NCBI GenBank assembly: GCA_035286285.1
Contig: JAYKJG010000381.1
Location: 1-6,473 of the forward strand
Length of the DNA: 6,473 nucleotides
Direction: 5' to 3'
Source: Prochlorothrix sp035286285
GTDB taxonomy: Bacteria > Cyanobacteriota > Cyanobacteriia > Prochlorotrichales > Prochlorotrichaceae
Shown: piece by piece, positions 4,500 to 6,473 of the stretch
How the letters are laid out: every line of letters begins with the position of its first letter
Position numbering within the stretch: the first letter of the stretch is position 1
Notes under the pieces: generated by a model
What the model was told of the DNA's origin: nothing
Databases searched by the model: none
The model's input: the letters and a program-made list of their open reading frames with translations, nothing else
Translations under genes and position numbers: made by a program

Positions 4500-6146
4500 A
4501 TTGTGGGGGCAGGGGCAGCGGGACTGTATGCCGCCCTCTGTTTACCGGCAACGTGGCGTGTGGCCTTGATTACCAAGGACGATCTGACCCGATCGGCCAG
4601 TGATTGGGCACAGGGCGGCATTGCTGCGGTGGTTGCCCCGGATGACTCTCCCCCGTTGCACATTGAGGATACGTTGCGGGCGGGGGTTGGCCTCTGTGAT
4701 CCCGATGCGGTGTCTTTTTTGGTTCACCAGGCCCAGGGCTGTGTGGAGTCCTTGGTGGCGCTGGGGGTGGGCTTCGATCGCCGGGGCAGTGATCTGGCCT
4801 TAACGCGGGAAGCGGCCCATTCGCGATCGCGGGTGCTCCATGCCGCTGATACAACGGGGCGGGCGGTGGTGACGACGTTGATGGATCAGGTGCAGCAGCG
4901 CCCCAATATTACGGTGCTGGCCCAAAGTTTAGTCTTAGATCTGTGGTTGGTGGGGGAGGGGGCCGATCGGCGCTGTCGGGGGGTGCAGGTGTTGCGGCAG
5001 CAGCGGGTGGGCTGGCTGTCGGCGGGAGCGGTGGTGCTGGCGACGGGGGGCGGGGGTCAGGTGTTTGCCCAGACGACCAATCCGACCTTGAGTACGGGGG
5101 ATGGGGTGGCCATTGGCTACCGGGCTGGTGCGGTGCTGCGGGATTTGGAATTTTTCCAGTTTCATCCCACGGCCTTGATGCATCCTGAAGCTTCTTGCTT
5201 TTTGATTAGTGAGGCGGTGCGGGGGGAGGGGGCGCAGGTGCTGGATGCCCAGGGCGATCGCTTTTTGTTCCGCTACCATCCCGATGGGGAGCTAGCGCCC
5301 CGTGATGTGGTCAGTCGGGCTATTTTTCAGCATTTACAAAGCCTCGGCACCCCCCAGGGCCATGTCTTTTTGGATTTGCGATCGATCGATCCCGATCGCG
5401 TTCGCTATCGCTTTCCCAACATTATCCAGGTCTGCCAACAGTGGGGCATTGATCTGTTTCAGGAGCCGATTCCCGTTGCCCCAGCGGCCCATTATTGGAT
5501 GGGGGGAGTCGCGACGGATCTTCAGGGGCAAACCTCGGTGGTGGGCTTGTATGCCGTGGGGGAAACCGCCAGTACAGGGGTCCATGGGGCCAACCGCCTC
5601 GCTAGTAATTCCCTCCTAGAGTGCTTGGTCTTTGGCCAGCAACTGAAACACCTCCAGTTGCCCGCAGCGTTGCCCCCGTTGCCCCCGCCTCTGCCGGTCC
5701 AGTCTCTGTCGATGGACCAATGGGATCCCGATCGAACTTGGATGCAGGACATTCGCCAAGCCCTGCCCCAGACCATGTGGCAAAGTGCTGGAATTTGTCG
5801 GGATGCGGTGACATTGGAGGCGGCAATTGTCCAGGTGGAAGGCTGGCGATCGGACTTTGCTCAGCTTCGTTTAAGCCAAGCTTTGGGGGCGATCGTGCCC
5901 GGTCAAGACGTGGACCTGATCAACGCTCCCGATAATGGGACGCTGCGGCAGTGGGTTGAACTGGGCAGCTTGCTGGAAATTGGTGCCTTAATCCTCAAAA
6001 GTGCGGCCTTTCGCCAAGAAAGTCGAGGGGGTCACTATCGCCTTGACTATCCTGAAACCCAAGTCTCCTGGCGGGTGCATACCCTGGTTCAGGGCGATCG
6101 CTGGTTTTGTTCCGATCCCCTAGCATCCCCTGAGGCAGAAGCCTAG
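4458..6146 (+). CDS. nadB: L-aspartate oxidase NadB
   Basis: A flavoenzyme that oxidises L-aspartate to iminoaspartate; NadA then makes quinolinate, the first ring compound of de novo NAD synthesis. No nadA is in this window. Numbered from GTG 4458 (562 residues): FAD-binding GAGAAG at 17-22; SASDWAQGG at 46-54; Glu118 with HSRSRVLHA from 121; FHPT with His236; SEAVRGEG at 251-258; APRD with Arg282; HYWMGG with His345; GETASTGVHGANRLASNSLLEC at 368-389. Glu118, His236, Arg282 and His345 correspond by context to the E. coli active-site residues. A proline-rich linker (about 401-414) leads to the helical C-terminal domain with ESRGGHYR. The frame stays open back to GTG 4365, but that codon sits inside the terminator hairpin and would add an unusual leader. 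GTG 4458 or 4470, just before FDVIIVGAGAAG, fits the family N-terminus better. No clear Shine-Dalgarno decides between them. Confidence 0.95.
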   Translation: MSFDVSFDGNFDVIIVGAGAAGLYAALCLPATWRVALITKDDLTRSASDWAQGGIAAVVAPDDSPPLHIEDTLRAGVGLCDPDAVSFLVHQAQGCVESLVALGVGFDRRGSDLALTREAAHSRSRVLHAADTTGRAVVTTLMDQVQQRPNITVLAQSLVLDLWLVGEGADRRCRGVQVLRQQRVGWLSAGAVVLATGGGGQVFAQTTNPTLSTGDGVAIGYRAGAVLRDLEFFQFHPTALMHPEASCFLISEAVRGEGAQVLDAQGDRFLFRYHPDGELAPRDVVSRAIFQHLQSLGTPQGHVFLDLRSIDPDRVRYRFPNIIQVCQQWGIDLFQEPIPVAPAAHYWMGGVATDLQGQTSVVGLYAVGETASTGVHGANRLASNSLLECLVFGQQLKHLQLPAALPPLPPPLPVQSLSMDQWDPDRTWMQDIRQALPQTMWQSAGICRDAVTLEAAIVQVEGWRSDFAQLRLSQALGAIVPGQDVDLINAPDNGTLRQWVELGSLLEIGALILKSAAFRQESRGGHYRLDYPETQVSWRVHTLVQGDRWFCSDPLASPEAEA

Positions 6147-6188
6147 TCATGGTCTAATCATGGGGGTGCATTTCGCTTTTGCCAGGGG

Positions 6189-6204
6189 GCGGACTTAAGT
6201 CCGC
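6189..6204. repeat. 16-bp perfect palindrome, copy 1
   Basis: GCGGACTTAAGTCCGC is its own reverse complement. Palindromes of the type GTGCGGACTTAAGTCCGCAC followed by TACGAAC are, from general experience, frequent intergenic repeats in cyanobacteria. Confidence 0.85.
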
Positions 6205-6256
6205 ACTCCGAACCTTTTGGGCCAGGTTAGGGGCTGGGTTGCTCCAAAGTGCCAAG

Positions 6257-6276
6257 GTGCGGACTCAAGTCCGCAC
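6257..6276. repeat. 20-bp near-perfect palindrome, copy 2
   Basis: GTGCGGACT (6257-6265) and AGTCCGCAC (6268-6276) are perfect inverted arms around CA. It is the counterpart of the 6189-6204 palindrome in the second 70-bp unit, with longer arms, and is followed by TACGAACC. Confidence 0.85.
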
Positions 6277-6473
6277 TACGAACCTTTTGGGCCAGGTTAG
6301 GGGCTGGGTTGCTCCAAAGTGAAATGCACCCAATCATGGCCCCGTGATCGCCCCGTGATAGCTCCCTTGCGGCCCACGGCTGAGGTCCAAGGTTGGCCCA
6401 GAGCTACCGTGCAATACTGAAGTTCCGGGGTGGTTTTCGCTGGAAAGCAAGTGATTCATGGCATGATGTGATT

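Larger units (their letters stand above)
6181..6320. repeat. 70-bp tandem duplication inside the MITE-like element
   Basis: Bases 6181-6250 and 6251-6320 are head-to-tail copies identical at 66 of 70 positions. The differences are all in the first 28 bases of the unit (positions 5, 8, 16, 28). Each copy contains a palindrome. Confidence 0.95.
6164..6331. mobile_element. 168-bp MITE-like element with 18-bp terminal inverted repeats and 8-bp target duplication
   Basis: The left end GGGTGCATTTCGCTTTTG (6164-6181) matches the reverse complement of the right end (6314-6331) at 16 of 18 positions, with the outer 11 bases perfect. The 8-mer AATCATGG flanks it directly on both sides (6156-6163 and 6332-6339), as expected of a target duplication. 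No transposase is encoded, so it would need one in trans. Almost all of the interior is a 70-bp tandem duplication. The insertion lies 9 bp past the nadB stop and probably forms part of the nadB 3' untranslated region. An 8-bp duplication fits several IS families, so the parent is not named. Confidence 0.82.
6147..6473. other. Gene-free 3' region after nadB, mostly a small insertion
   Basis: The first half is the MITE-like element and its target duplications (6156-6339). The rest holds a short direct repeat CCCCGTGAT (6340-6348, 6351-6359) and no convincing start of a rightward gene. A minus-strand frame is open from near the right edge to a stop at 6334-6336 (about 46 codons), but it has no recognisable protein motif and may be chance. 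Confidence 0.55.

Noticed and set aside
4935..5279. Long minus-strand and alternative plus-strand frames inside nadB
   Set aside because: These are shadows of GC-rich nadB codons; the translations are Gly/Pro/Arg-rich low-complexity without motifs, while the nadB frame is continuous and conserved.
6334..6473. Minus-strand frame open to near the right edge, possibly the tail of a gene
   Set aside because: About 46 codons with no recognisable domain, ending in the target duplication. It cannot be told from chance without sequence beyond the edge.

Overview
The window comes from a cyanobacterium. The clearest evidence is psbU, which encodes an extrinsic subunit of the photosystem II oxygen-evolving complex. 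Supporting evidence is a DUF928 exported protein, a FHA-plus-class III nucleotide cyclase of cyanobacterial type, three perfect copies of the HIP1 octamer GCGATCGC (4823-4830, 5254-5261, 6094-6101, all inside nadB), and the N-terminal extension typical of cyanobacterial ThiE at the left edge. Species cannot be assigned from the sequence alone. The DNA is GC-rich in genes and has wide, repeat-laden intergenic regions.

Layout. 1-109 (minus): 5' end of thiE, cut by the window edge. 119-729: gene-free divergent gap holding two 11-bp tandem arrays. 730-1683 (plus): secreted DUF928 protein whose C-terminal tail is encoded by two 15-bp tandem arrays, with a third, 14-bp array running across the stop codon. 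1684-2384: gene-free, with two strong palindromes flanking a 136-bp miniature-transposon-like element (10-bp terminal inverted repeats, 5-bp direct flanks). 2385-3440: FHA-domain adenylate cyclase with a likely TTG start. 3441-3854: gene-free, with a long hairpin, a G-rich 13-bp triplicate and the psbU leader. 3855-4274: psbU. 4351-4393: strong hairpin plus T-rich tract, a likely terminator. 4458-6146: nadB (L-aspartate oxidase), whose start lies inside a 12-bp tandem array. 6156-6339: a MITE-like insertion with 18-bp terminal inverted repeats, 8-bp target duplication and an internal 70-bp tandem duplication. The rest, to 6473, holds no convincing gene.

The genes do not form one pathway or operon: they cover cofactor synthesis (thiamine, NAD), cAMP signalling, photosystem II and an uncharacterised exported protein, and most are separated by long gaps or terminator-like hairpins. 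No new multi-gene system is visible. What stands out is the repeat biology: two MITE-like elements with recognisable target duplications, several large palindromes, and about ten independent short tandem duplications (units of 11 to 70 bp) in 6.5 kb. Some of these remodel a protein C-terminus, a stop codon and a translation start.
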